Shown piece after piece: positions 56,501 through 64,000 of a stretch of DNA of 64,000 nucleotides. The position numbers and the translations under genes are program-made. The stretch is from Saturnia japonica (Eukaryota; Arthropoda; Insecta; Lepidoptera; Saturniidae), in assembly GCA_033032175.1 (NCBI GenBank), contig CM065304.1, positions 14,012,001 through 14,076,000 on the forward strand. Direction: 5' to 3'. Below the pieces are notes generated by a model, which saw only the letters and a list, made by a program, of their open reading frames with translations, was not told the origin of the DNA and did not search any database. Numbering within the stretch: position 1 is the stretch's first letter; each line of letters opens with the position of its first letter.

Positions 56501-57201
56501 TAGCGTTTGTTCAGTCAACTGACTCTATAGAAGTTGTTATACTAACTGACTCGAAAAGTGCTCTTCAACATGTAGCTAGATGTACCTCGACTTTTCGAGG
56601 AACACCGTTAGCCTACACTATCTTAAAACAATTACTTGATTTAAAGAAGAATAACAGAGTAATTGTTATGCAGTGGATACCATCTCATATAAACATAGCC
56701 GGGAATGAAAGAGCTGACCTCTTAGCCAGGCAAGGATCTTCCGACGGTATTCCAATTAAAGTATTACCAACGCATTTTGATTTATGTTACATGTTAAAAA
56801 ATGACTGCTATTTTCATTGGAAAGAATACTTCGACGAACGCTCTAGATCCAAAGGAATATGGTACAAAACGATACAACCGCATCCTTTAAAGACTCCTTG
56901 GATAGAAAATGTCACAATTAATCGGCAAGAAGCCATAACAGGAATGAGATTACGCTCGGGACACATTCCATCGAAAAAATTCGCATTTATGATGCATAAA
57001 ACGCCATCTCCAATGTGTCCGACTTGCGGAATCATAGATGATGTGCACCACATTCTGGTGGAGTGTGTTCGTAGTGAATCCACTAGGTCTAAACTTAATG
57101 CTTCTGGTTCGTTCCACATTGGTATATATAATTCCATTTTGGCCGACCCTTCGTCTTTTTTTGCTAGGGGGCTATTTAAAATTAAGTTAAGTAATTGTTA
57201 A
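53527..57201 (+). CDS. LINE ORF2, endonuclease-reverse transcriptase-RNase H (1,224 residues)
   Basis: Start chosen at ATG 53527, overlapping the ORF1 stop as ATGGATAA; the frame is open further upstream, but there it only antisenses ORF1's last codons. Apurinic-type endonuclease about residues 5-225 (LLQWNAQSIKPK, AVSETWL, GDLNGHHPCW, SDHLII). RT about 440-720, with RQGDP-type GLAQGDPLSPLLF and catalytic YADDF at residue about 648-652. RNase H about 945-1075 (YTDGSK with Asp 949, HAELLAI, LTDSKSAL, NERADLLAR). C-terminal zinc motif CPTCGIIDDVHHILVEC. Unusual: SSIHPIALISC where relatives have YRPI, and FIDIDNAYNNI where most have LD.xxAFD. Confidence 0.9.
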   Translation: MDKVITINLLQWNAQSIKPKTDSFLQLLVQEKIHIAAVSETWLIPESTFKLSNYNVFRVDRRDSYGGVAIITHKSIQARLVHIQNINPGIEIVGVKVSNCNYLELIISIYCPPVVQSTQRDWDYIFSLASRKSLILGDLNGHHPCWSNRMNLRGNIIFDSTIDNDLVSLNDGNPTRVKLVNGALQESSPDISLASTDIACKFAWTVTNETLGSDHLIIKLSTSIDRLPNIKNRRNFKKADWISYNQYIETLCPNLNMFKDIQEIYNSFINIINSAADMYIPFYKSNNNPSSKFIPKPYWNQFLSKAVAQRRLALTTFKRNPTPRNFDLLKEKIRIRQKLIRNAKNKAWYQFCSSVDQMTSSTEMWRQMKWLKGGKIARAQIDPLIIKNLLQDLTPDYVNPNEPLFDSHNTILESKISIQELEKSIKSKDTAPGTDNISYSMVKNLPDNAKHVLLGIYNNILQKRYVPNQWRFIHIIPIPKPGRIHVNSSSIHPIALISCLCKIFHTILNKRIEWFLERNNFFDENMTGFRKGRSCLNNLSTLVTRIQNGFSKDLVTLGCFIDIDNAYNNIDIQVLLNNLNDISLGSRICKYLWSFLKERTLTIESEGHILMRSASRGLAQGDPLSPLLFNIATANICKQISNIFISQYADDFVLYKVCKNISEASTHLQVALNETQSMLSDLGLEISPTKSNVCLFKKGVNRNNIDIKIKGIPIQITDAVKYLGMWLDRSLKWSKHINGLSESTSKFLNVFKVLAGSNWGVHPKHLIRLYINIIRSRIDFGSFLYDNSAQSNLYKLDKIQNQAMRIIGSFVKSTPIHIMESELSIYPLHLRRKYLAGKFLLKSKSFVKNNLVKLIDELSTSLQTCYWRNKKKPLLACAYISFKSISIHSSINLEMFSLHTWVDSIDLTIRLNIDGITKPKRQYNSLQIKTICDQYINCQYQKFTKIYTDGSKDGNYIGAAFFESNYETSMKFKINENVSIMHAELLAISEALAFVQSTDSIEVVILTDSKSALQHVARCTSTFRGTPLAYTILKQLLDLKKNNRVIVMQWIPSHINIAGNERADLLARQGSSDGIPIKVLPTHFDLCYMLKNDCYFHWKEYFDERSRSKGIWYKTIQPHPLKTPWIENVTINRQEAITGMRLRSGHIPSKKFAFMMHKTPSPMCPTCGIIDDVHHILVECVRSESTRSKLNASGSFHIGIYNSILADPSSFFARGLFKIKLSNC

Positions 57202-57283
57202 TATTGGTTTTATGTTGTTTGGAAATTGTCTTGTGAACTATAAATTACACAGGCAACATAGTCGCCCAAGCGACTAAGCCTAA

Positions 57284-57316
<33 letters not shown>

Positions 57317-57318
<2 letters not shown>

Positions 57319-58500
57319 TACCGCTTAACCCAGACGATGAACTCGCAGAGTACTTATTTGCAAAGGAACATAAACGGGACAATACAGGTAGATATGTAGT
57401 TAAATATCCAATTCGTTCATCAGTTGAACTCGGCGACTCGAATCAAATGGCAACTCGTCGGCTTCTCAACTTAGAGTCAAAATTAGAAAAGGAGTCAGAG
57501 CTTAAAATCCAGTACCATAAATTCATGCATGAATATGAGAATCTCGGGCACATGACTTGCCTTGGTCATGCTCAGAACGTAGATTCGAAATACATCATTC
57601 CGCATTTCTGCATTATTATACCAACAAGTACCACGACAACTCATCGTGTGGTATTTGATGCTTCTGGCAAGACATCAAATAATATGTCACTTAATTCAAT
57701 ACTACTACCAGGTCCAAAACTTCAAGCTGACATCAATCAACTTTTAATCAACTTTCGTCTTCATGAAATTTGCCTGTCAGCAGACATTTGCAAGATGTAT
57801 CGGCAGATTCTTGTGGAGCAGAGTCAAAGACCCTATCAACATATTTTATGGCGTTACTCTTTAGACCAGCCAATTCAAATATTTCAGTTGAATACGCTAA
57901 CATATGGCGTAGCTAGTTCTCCGTATTTGGCAATAAAAGTGCTGCATACATTAGCGGACGAGGAAGTTGACAAATTTCCAAATGCTGCTCATATTCTAAA
58001 AACTGGTTTTTTCATGGACGATTTATTATGGTCTGTGACTACTGTGGAAGAGGCGGTAGAACTTCAGAAAGAGCTAGTAAAATTGTTCAATATCGGGGGC
58101 TTTTTGCTACGCAAGTGGTCAAGCAACTGTCCACAGGTGCTGGAACATCTGGATGAGACTCATCGCGACATGCCTATTACGTTCGACGATGCTCAAAATC
58201 TATCCATCAAAGTGCTTGGGCTTCAGTGGCTGCCAGCCTTTGATGCATTTTCATTTACCACTACTCCACCCCACCCTGTCATCTCAAAGAGAACAGTCTT
58301 GTCCCAAATTGGTCGACAATTTGATCCACTGTGATTTGTGGCTCCATGCGTATTTTATGCAAAAACTTTCATGCAAAAACTTTGGGCTCGTCAACTTGAC
58401 TGGGATCAAAGTTTACCTTTAGATCTTGAGTCACAATGGCTAGATTATGTGACTGAGCTCTCATTATTATCAAATATAAAACATAACGCCATATCAAAGT
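57317..58500 (+). pseudogene. BEL/Pao reverse transcriptase, right part after the LINE
   Basis: It resumes at the target duplication in the frame left at 51949. Includes DDELAEYLFAKEHKRD, a lead-in FMHEYENLGHM, the RT core (HRVVFDASGKTSNNMSLNSI, GPKLQADINQLL, LSADICKMYRQI), and the catalytic box FFMDDLLWSV at about 58012. A TGA at 58332-58334 replaces the Gly of the conserved FDPLG motif; the same frame continues FVAPCVFYAKTFMQKLWARQ to about 58497, where a frameshift leads to the RNase H part. Confidence 0.8.
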
Positions 58501-58501
58501 A

Positions 58502-59098
58502 GTGAGCCATACTTACTGTCAGATTATTGGGTTCTGCGACGCATCAACTCTTGGCTATGCAGCAGTGGTATACCTCCGAACTAAAAACGCGGTTGGTAAT
58601 AATAAGGTTAGTTTAGTGATGGCTAAATCTAAGGTTGCACCTTTAAAGACTATTACCATTCCCCGATTAGAACTTATGGCGGCACATTTACTCGCAAAAA
58701 TGGTTAAATATGTTAATGCCATATTACGAGATCGACTTGAAATTAATAGTACATTATTGTTCACCGATTCTTCTGTTGTTCTAGCCTGGCTCAATACTCC
58801 CAGTTATACACTTAAAACATTTGTGTCAACTAGAGTGTCCAAAATTCATGACAGTGTACCCATTGAATGTTGGTATCATGTGAGCGGTATGTCTAATCCA
58901 GCTGATATTTGTTCTCGTGGCGCATTACCATCGGAATTACTAGCCACTCCAGAATGGTTCAATGGACCTAACTGGCTCAATCTCGATCAGTCCCAGTGGC
59001 CAATTAAGACAATAGCAGAATTTAGAGACTGTATTCCGCCTGAACTCAAATGTCCTCGGACAGTTCTTGTGTCCATTGAGACCACCAAACAGACGTAA
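58502..59098 (+). pseudogene. BEL/Pao RNase H domain
   Basis: It reads SHTYCQIIGFCDASTLGYAA (first catalytic Asp in FCDAS), LVMAKSKVAPLKTITIPRLE (Glu of the IPRLEL motif), LLFTDSSVVLAWL (third Asp) and the following PADICSRGALPSELL. These motifs are diagnostic for BEL/Pao. A frameshift joins it to the preceding RT and another near 59096 separates it from integrase. Confidence 0.8.
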
Positions 59099-59103
59099 TT
59101 TAC

Positions 59104-59460
59104 ATGTTAACAGAAAAATATTCCAGCTTCAACAAACTTGTCAATGTCGTTGCCCGATGCTATCAATTTATCCGTAACTGCAGAGTAGCCGTTCATGAAC
59201 GTAAGGCTCTTGGGGTTTCTGACATTAGGAAGGCACATGATGTGTTGGTTAAATCTGTTCAAATACATCATTTTTCAAGTGAATTAGCAATTTTATCTAA
59301 GAATGGTAGCTGCAGTCATTCTTTGCGAAAGCTGAACCCTTTCATAGATTCCAACTGCTTTCTAAGGGTGGGAGGTCGTCTTGCGCAATCGAGTTTAATT
59401 TATGAAAAAAAAAACATACGCTTCTGCTTCCCAAGAAATCGCATTTCAAAAACATTTTAA
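59104..59460 (+). pseudogene. BEL/Pao integrase N-terminal lead-in
   Basis: LTEKYSSFNKLVNVVARCYQ and FIRNCR, then ILSKNGSCSHSLRKLNPFID and FLRVGGRLAQSSLIYEK, the stretch that precedes the integrase zinc domain in BEL elements. The frame breaks at a run of ten A (59405-59414) and continues in another frame. Confidence 0.75.
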
Positions 59461-59483
59461 TTGATCATTTTCATAAACTTCAT

Positions 59484-60584
59484 TTGCATGTGGGCCCAAG
59501 AACACTTCAAAGTTTAATATCACAAAAATATTGGATCATTTCAGCACGTAGCGTCATCCGCTCACGTACCCTAAGATGTCTGTCATGCTTTAGAGTTTCT
59601 CCGATAAATCGGCAACCTATAATGGGTGAATTACCTAGGTACCGCACTCAAGATATCCACATCTTTCATACAATAGGAGTTGACATAGGCGGACCGTTTC
59701 TTACCAAAGAGTCAACTCGTAGAAATGCTCATGTTTCTAAATCTTATTTGTGTGTGTTCGTATGTTGTGCCACAAGAGCAGTACACTTAGAAGTATTGTC
59801 TGCTCTGAGTACTGAGTGCTTTCTTGCATGTTTTGATCGTTTTACTGCAAGAAGAGGTCTGTGCCATTCTATTGTGTCCGATAACGGTACCAATTTTGTT
59901 TCAGCTGGTAAACAACTTAGTGAAGTGACTCAATTTGTTAATTCCAATTTAGATAATTTAAATAATGGTTTTGTTTCTCGCGGAATAATATGGAGATATA
60001 ATCCACCAACAGGAAGTAACTTTGGTGGACTTGATGAAGCAGTCATCAAATCAGCAAAATTACATTTGAAACGTACGATTGGCACCAAAGCTCTGTCATT
60101 TGAGGAACTTACTACACTTTTTACTCGCGTTGAAGCTGTACTCAATTCAAGGCCCTTATGTACTTTATCCAGCGATCCGAACGAATTTGAGGTTCTAACT
60201 CCCGCTCATTTTCTCATAGGTAGAGACCTTTTATCAGTGCCGAAGTACGATTTATCTAATTTCTCCAGTTCTAAGTTGAACCGTTGGCGGTGCGTCCAAC
60301 AAATGTCACAACAATTTTGGAAACTTTGGAGACAAGATTACTTACACACTTTACAACAACGTCAAAAATGGTTTACCAAATGTAAAAACCTCAAAGTAAA
60401 CGATCTTGTATTGATTAATAGTGATGCTCCACCTCTCAAGTGGGCGTTAGCTAAAATATCAAAGCTACATCAAGGCCAAGATGGCGTTGTCCGTGTTGTT
60501 TCTTTAAGAAATTCAAATGGAAACGAATTTACTCGTCCCGTTTCCAAGGTGAGTCCCCAGCCATTGGAGCAGAACTCAGTATAA
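59484..60584 (+). pseudogene. BEL/Pao integrase catalytic and C-terminal part
   Basis: Coding resumes just upstream of 59484 (a HKLHLHVGPRT zinc-motif segment) and runs to a stop at 60584. CLSCFR completes the HHCC motif. The catalytic core has GVDIGGPFLTK (first Asp), IVSDNGTNFV (second Asp) and NFGGLDEAVIKSAK (Glu). ILNSRPL-type VLNSRPLCTLSSDPNEFEV, LTPAHFLIGRDL and a C-terminal GLVLI-type NDLVLINSDAPPLKWALAKI follow, as usual in BEL integrases. This part is intact over 360 codons. Confidence 0.85.
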
Positions 60585-60824
60585 GCATAGTTTTTTCTTT
60601 TACAATCTAACAATATTATGTAAAATCATTATTATTTATGTCTATATTCAAATTATTATAATATTTATTAGATTTTTATAATTATACAGTCCACTATATT
60701 AAACTAACGCATACATTTTTATTATTTCTATTTAACCTCATTTACTCTCACACAAATCAAGGTTTTATCAAGTCAACTTTGGTATGATAACTGGGAAATC
60801 CTTGCGGATTTCGGTGGGGGGAAA
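60585..60824 (+). other. BEL/Pao 3' untranslated region and polypurine tract
   Basis: AT-rich 240 bp ending in the polypurine tract GGTGGGGGGAAA immediately before the 3' LTR. No further ORF. Confidence 0.65.
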
Positions 60825-61116
60825 TGTTGGGTTTTCATAAATGGCAACACGGGCTCACCCGGGTATGTGACGCGCCTAGCGCCATCTGCGATTCGTTGAG
60901 AAGCTGTTGCGACAACTGAACCGCTTGCGCACGCTAATATTGAAAAACACTAAAATTATTATAAAATTGTGTCGTGTGTGGGAAAAACTCATCTCTGGAG
61001 CGAATCCACGTTCCGGGACACAAGACCCGACTTGCGACAGCCCAAGGTGAGTGGAACCGCGCACATGCCATAATACTACCTTAATTTCAAATTTAAAACA
61101 GCTATCGAATCACACA
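60825..61116 (+). repeat. BEL/Pao 3' LTR
   Basis: 292 bp. Differences from the 5' copy seen at GCGATTCG/GCGAGTCG, GCGCACGC/GCGCATGC and ACCGCGCAC/ACCGTGCAC. Confidence 0.85.
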
Positions 61117-62618
61117 ATCATTATTGTCTATACTCTGCAATATGTCCAAACCTGAATAAATTTTTGAAAGTGCATTTTGTATTTCCCCTGATGATAAAAC
61201 TTTCTCTTCTACTTGTTCTTCCTCATCGTAGATAGGATTATTCTGTAACTCGATCAGATCTTCATTGCTGATAGGATCGTCATGCGTTGCTACAAGTTCT
61301 ACGAGATCTTCTACCGTGACATCTTCAAGTTCAGACCCCTCAATCATTGCAGCAATGTCTTCAAGCACTTGTCTCTGCATCTTGACAATTCTTCTAGGTG
61401 CTTCCACTACATCTGGCCAAAGATTACGCCACACCCCATTCATACAACTCATTTTAACTTCCTTCCAAGCCTCTTCTATGTTGTGAATAGACTTCATAAT
61501 GTTGTATGACTTCCACCACTCTCGCATAGACTGTCTTCCTTCCCCGTCAGTTTCATGAATTAGTTGGCTAAAAGTGCGGCGATGGTAATAAGTTTTGAAG
61601 TTTGCTATTGCTCCCTGGTCCATAGGTTGTAATATTGACGTAGTGTTTGGTGGAAGGAACTTTACGTACACTTTTAAGTCTCTGGGCGTATCAAGTGAGG
61701 TTGGATGTCCAGGGGCATTGTCTAAGAGTAATATAACTTTAGGTTCAAGCCCATTTCTGTCACAGTATGATTTGACTGATGGGCAAAAACTATTAGAATA
61801 CCATTCTTGAAAAATTTCCCGTGTAACCCACGCCTTTCTGTTTGATCGCCACACAACTGGTAGACTTGTCTTGTCTGTGCCTCGCATTGCACGGGGTGTT
61901 TCTGAATGGTACACTAGTAAAGGTTTCAGTTTAAAATCACCAGTGGCATTACCACCCAGCAGAAGTGTTAGTCGATCTTTCGCAGCTTTGAAACCACTGG
62001 CTTGACGTTTTTCCTTAGAAATGAATGTTCGAGATGGCATTTCTTTCCAGTAAAGTGCGGTCTCATCAACGTTGAAGAAGAGACAAGCAGGAATTTTCTC
62101 TCGTCTAACGAACTCTTGAAACTTGTCTGGAAACTCAGCTGTAGCTTGAATGTCCGCGCTGGCCGCCTCGCCTGTTATGTGGATATTGTGAAGATTAGAA
62201 CGCTGCTTGAACCGATGGAACCAGCCTCTTCTGGCAGCAAAAGTCGGAGTGGCACTCCCTTCTCCTTCTTTTGTTTTCAGCATCTCATACAAAGATTTTG
62301 CTTTTGTGCATATGAGATCTTGACTTAGTGGTGTGTTCTTCTTATTCAAATCTTCGATCCAGACTGACAGTTATTTCTCCATTCTTTCTAAGATAGATGA
62401 TCTCGAACGAGAAAGTTTTGTTGCACTTATAGGTGTTGAACTTTCGCTGGAGATTTTAATTTTTTCCCGATTTTTATAAATCGTTCTCAGAGTTCATTCT
62501 GAGAGTCCAAATCTCTCCCAACAATTGTTGCTTTGCCTCCATTTACCATTCTTCTTATCACTTTCATCTTCAATTCCAAAGTGACGCTTTTACGCTCTTT
62601 TTTCTTTACAGGCGGCAT
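61117..62618 (-). pseudogene. Tigger/pogo transposase, main part
   Basis: Minus strand from ATG 62618 (MPPVKKKERKSVTLELKMKV, the start of a pogo-type N-terminal helix-turn-helix). A frame change near 62515 and an in-frame TAA near 62365 break the DNA-binding part. From 62349 the frame is long and clean: GWFHRFKQRSNLHNIHITGE (CENP-B-like second helix-turn-helix), then the catalytic core FNVDETALYWKEMP, ILLLDNAPGHP and QPMDQGAIANFKTYYHRR, giving three Asp. It runs to 61117, where the BEL 3' LTR supplies a few foreign codons and a stop at 61102. The true C-terminus is at 49198-49312. Confidence 0.85.
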
Positions 62619-62944
62619 TTTTAACGTAGGGTTAAATTATGTATGTATCTCCAATATATGTTAAAACAAAACTGCCAGCCGACCGAACTAACATTACGGA
62701 ACAAATGAACACACGAAACGAACGAGGAAATCCCCATAGAAAAAAGTCGAAGGACAGGGAATTCACAATTCTTCAAAGAGAATATTCAGAGAAAGCGGGG
62801 ATCCCGCGACCATTGAGAAGTTAATGACTACATTATGTTTATACGCACTCTTTCGCGTAATGAGAGGCATTTGAGCCCGAAATTTGAAATTCGCGTTATA
62901 GTGAAACCGCGCGTAACGAGGTCGCGCTAAGCGGGGTATTACTG
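62619..62944. other. Tigger 5' flank and right terminal inverted repeat
   Basis: Untranslated end of the Tigger element; the terminal repeat occupies about 62920-62944. Confidence 0.7.
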
Positions 62945-63025
62945 TACTTTCATATGCATTTTATTAAAAAGCTGTTATTTTGACATTACAAACAGACACT
63001 TTAATTTTATTATTTGTATTGATGT
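62945..63025 (+). repeat. dispersed repeat family B, copy 5, right part
   Basis: CTTTCATATGCATTTTATTAAAAAGCTG and TGACATTACAAACAGACACTTTAATTTTATTA, the family B end, matching 29519-29600. It continues the copy cut at 49021. Confidence 0.7.
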
Positions 63026-63044
63026 GACTTTTTAATGTCGCTTT

Positions 63045-63297
63045 TATAACCGACTTCAAAAAAAGGGTGAGGTTACTTAATTCGAATGTATACATATATT
63101 TTTATGGATGTTCAGTCATATCATGTTTATTTATGAACTAATTTGAATGATTATTTTTGTTTGATAGGGGATACCTTAAGGGTGGTCCCATTTTAATATT
63201 TCATTGTCATTGGACCTTCAACTTCGAAGATAGACCAGGGAACTCTTCAAATTCATTGAAATTGGTTTTCTTTTTTTATTAAAAATTGTCTTGTATT
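63045..63297 (-). repeat. dispersed repeat family A, copy 4
   Basis: Starts TAACCGACTTCAAAAAAAGGG and ends AAAAATTGTCTTG, the inverse of copy 1, with GGGATACCTTAAGGGTGGTCCC and CTTCGAAGATAGACCAGGGAACTC in the expected places. Nearly full length. Confidence 0.7.
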
Positions 63298-64000
63298 TTC
63301 AGTGTTCATATTAACACACAATGTCATTTTTCATTTGGAATTTTCTTTGATTAGAAATTGCAAATTAGAATTTGATATTTTATTAAACACCACGAGACAA
63401 AGAATAAACATTGAGTAATAAGTTTTTTTAAATATTATTATTTAAACAGCCTACCATGCGTGTGTTGTAATTACAGTACATACCTAGATAGTATCTAAAA
63501 AAATTGTTTTGTATTTTATAATAACTACGGATTTTTTTTTTATATTAAAGATAATAATCGCTACCCGATACTGTTGATAGACGCGTAACTGTAGGGGCTT
63601 CCTTGGGTAACATTATTAAAAAGTTATCGGAAGTTCAATAAATAGTCAACAAAGTACTGTTATACTTTCATCTACAAGTATTTACAGCATTGCATCGCCT
63701 CTCTATTTGGCGAGTTTGTATTTTATTTAACTACCTCAGATGAGTTGAATCATTAAGACAAGTCAACTTTTAACAATAGGAGACTTGTAGTATATTTGAT
63801 AAGATCGACATGTTGACATAATCTACGAGGGATCCGACATCGACCCTTATTTGTAACCAATATTAATTTGACATAATTACTTTTATTTAAATAGTAATTG
63901 TTTTAGTAACTTTAGCACCGAATGTGTAAATAATATTGCATATTATTGCATTTAAAACATTCCGAATATGTGTTCAGTACGAGTTTAAAACCTTTATAAC
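63298..64000. other. intronic DNA without recognised features
   Basis: AT-rich; no exon of fry and no repeat partner noticed. Confidence 0.4.

Larger units (their letters stand above)
51950..57316 (+). mobile_element. I-group non-LTR retrotransposon, apparently full length
   Basis: It is 5.37 kb with a 5' UTR, two long overlapping ORFs, a short 3' UTR with AATAAA near 57283 and a poly(A) run of about 30. Flanked by an 11-bp target duplication (AGGTACCGCTT). ORF2 has endonuclease, RT and RNase H domains; RNase H downstream of RT places it in the I group rather than jockey or R1. No stop or frameshift in either ORF, so it could be recent and possibly active, although some residues depart from consensus. 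Confidence 0.88.
49313..61116 (+). mobile_element. BEL/Pao LTR retrotransposon, inserted in Tigger and itself interrupted
   Basis: LTRs of 292 bp at 49313-49604 and 60825-61116 (TGTTGGGT ... TCACACA) differ at about three positions. ATCAT flanks both sides (49308-49312, 61117-61121), a 5-bp target duplication typical of BEL/Pao. A primer-binding-like TTTTGGTCTAATTCGAGC follows the 5' LTR and a polypurine tract GGTGGGGGGAAA (60813-60824) precedes the 3' LTR. Gag, protease, RT, RNase H and integrase are in BEL order. A LINE interrupts pol at 51950-57316. Confidence 0.9.
49022..62944 (-). mobile_element. Tigger/pogo DNA transposon, split by a BEL element
   Basis: Left end CAGTAATACCCCGCTATACGCGAG at 49022 is matched by the inverse (right end reads CAGTAATACCCCGCTTAGCGCGA from 62944). 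TA lies on both outer sides (49020-49021, 62945-62946), the pogo/Tigger target duplication. Without the 11.8-kb insert the element is about 2.1 kb, normal for Tigger. The transposase is on the minus strand, interrupted after most of its catalytic domain. Confidence 0.85.
31511..64000 (+). other. fry intron downstream of exon g, at least 32.5 kb, open-ended
   Basis: The donor is at 31511. I searched by eye for the next conserved fry segment and found none before the window end. The region is filled with the elements listed below. Confidence 0.6.

Overview
This window is an insect nuclear genome segment, most probably from a moth or butterfly. It is AT-rich, its genes have introns, and it carries interspersed repeats of a kind common in Lepidoptera. 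The species call is an inference; no species marker is visible.

The only host gene I can identify is a homologue of furry (fry), on the + strand. Seven of its internal exons are present (2895-3062, 4980-5129, 6442-6605, 6759-6916, 7793-7903, 9698-9852, 31350-31510). Every one has AG/GT borders, and the codon phases join without a break across all six introns, giving about 355 residues of the conserved N-terminal region. Furry is a giant HEAT/armadillo-like scaffold that works with NDR-family kinases in cell shape and dendrite patterning. The first and last exons lie outside the window. The intron after exon six is 21.5 kb, and the next one is at least 32.5 kb and runs off the right end.

Almost everything else is transposable elements of many ages inside fry introns. 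From left to right: a Tc1/mariner-type transposase fossil (about 50-526, -); a deletion derivative of a transposon with a helix-turn-helix-like N-terminus (3595-4050, -); a 5'-truncated RTE-type LINE with a clean target duplication (8411-9530); a decayed BEL/Pao element (about 10640-14830) with a triplicated primer-site region; a fold-back MITE (16128-16411); a jockey-type LINE interrupted by another LINE (17520-18850); a Ty3/gypsy element with nearly identical 277-bp LTRs (18874-24083); three copies of a tRNA-derived SINE; several MITEs; and a four-unit tandem array (44421-45410).

The most striking structure is 48571-63025, a four-layer nest. A dispersed repeat is split by a Tigger/pogo transposon (49022-62944). 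The Tigger is split by a BEL/Pao retrotransposon (49313-61116, 5-bp target duplication). The BEL element is split by an apparently full-length I-group LINE (51950-57316, 11-bp target duplication) whose two long ORFs are both open. Each outer element reads on across the inner insertion, so the order of events is directly legible.

No prokaryotic-style operon, CRISPR array or rRNA gene is seen. Two stretches could hold unrecognised host material: a GC-rich TATA-containing region near 37990-39010 and a minus-strand ORF preceded by an acceptor-like site at 46275-46628.
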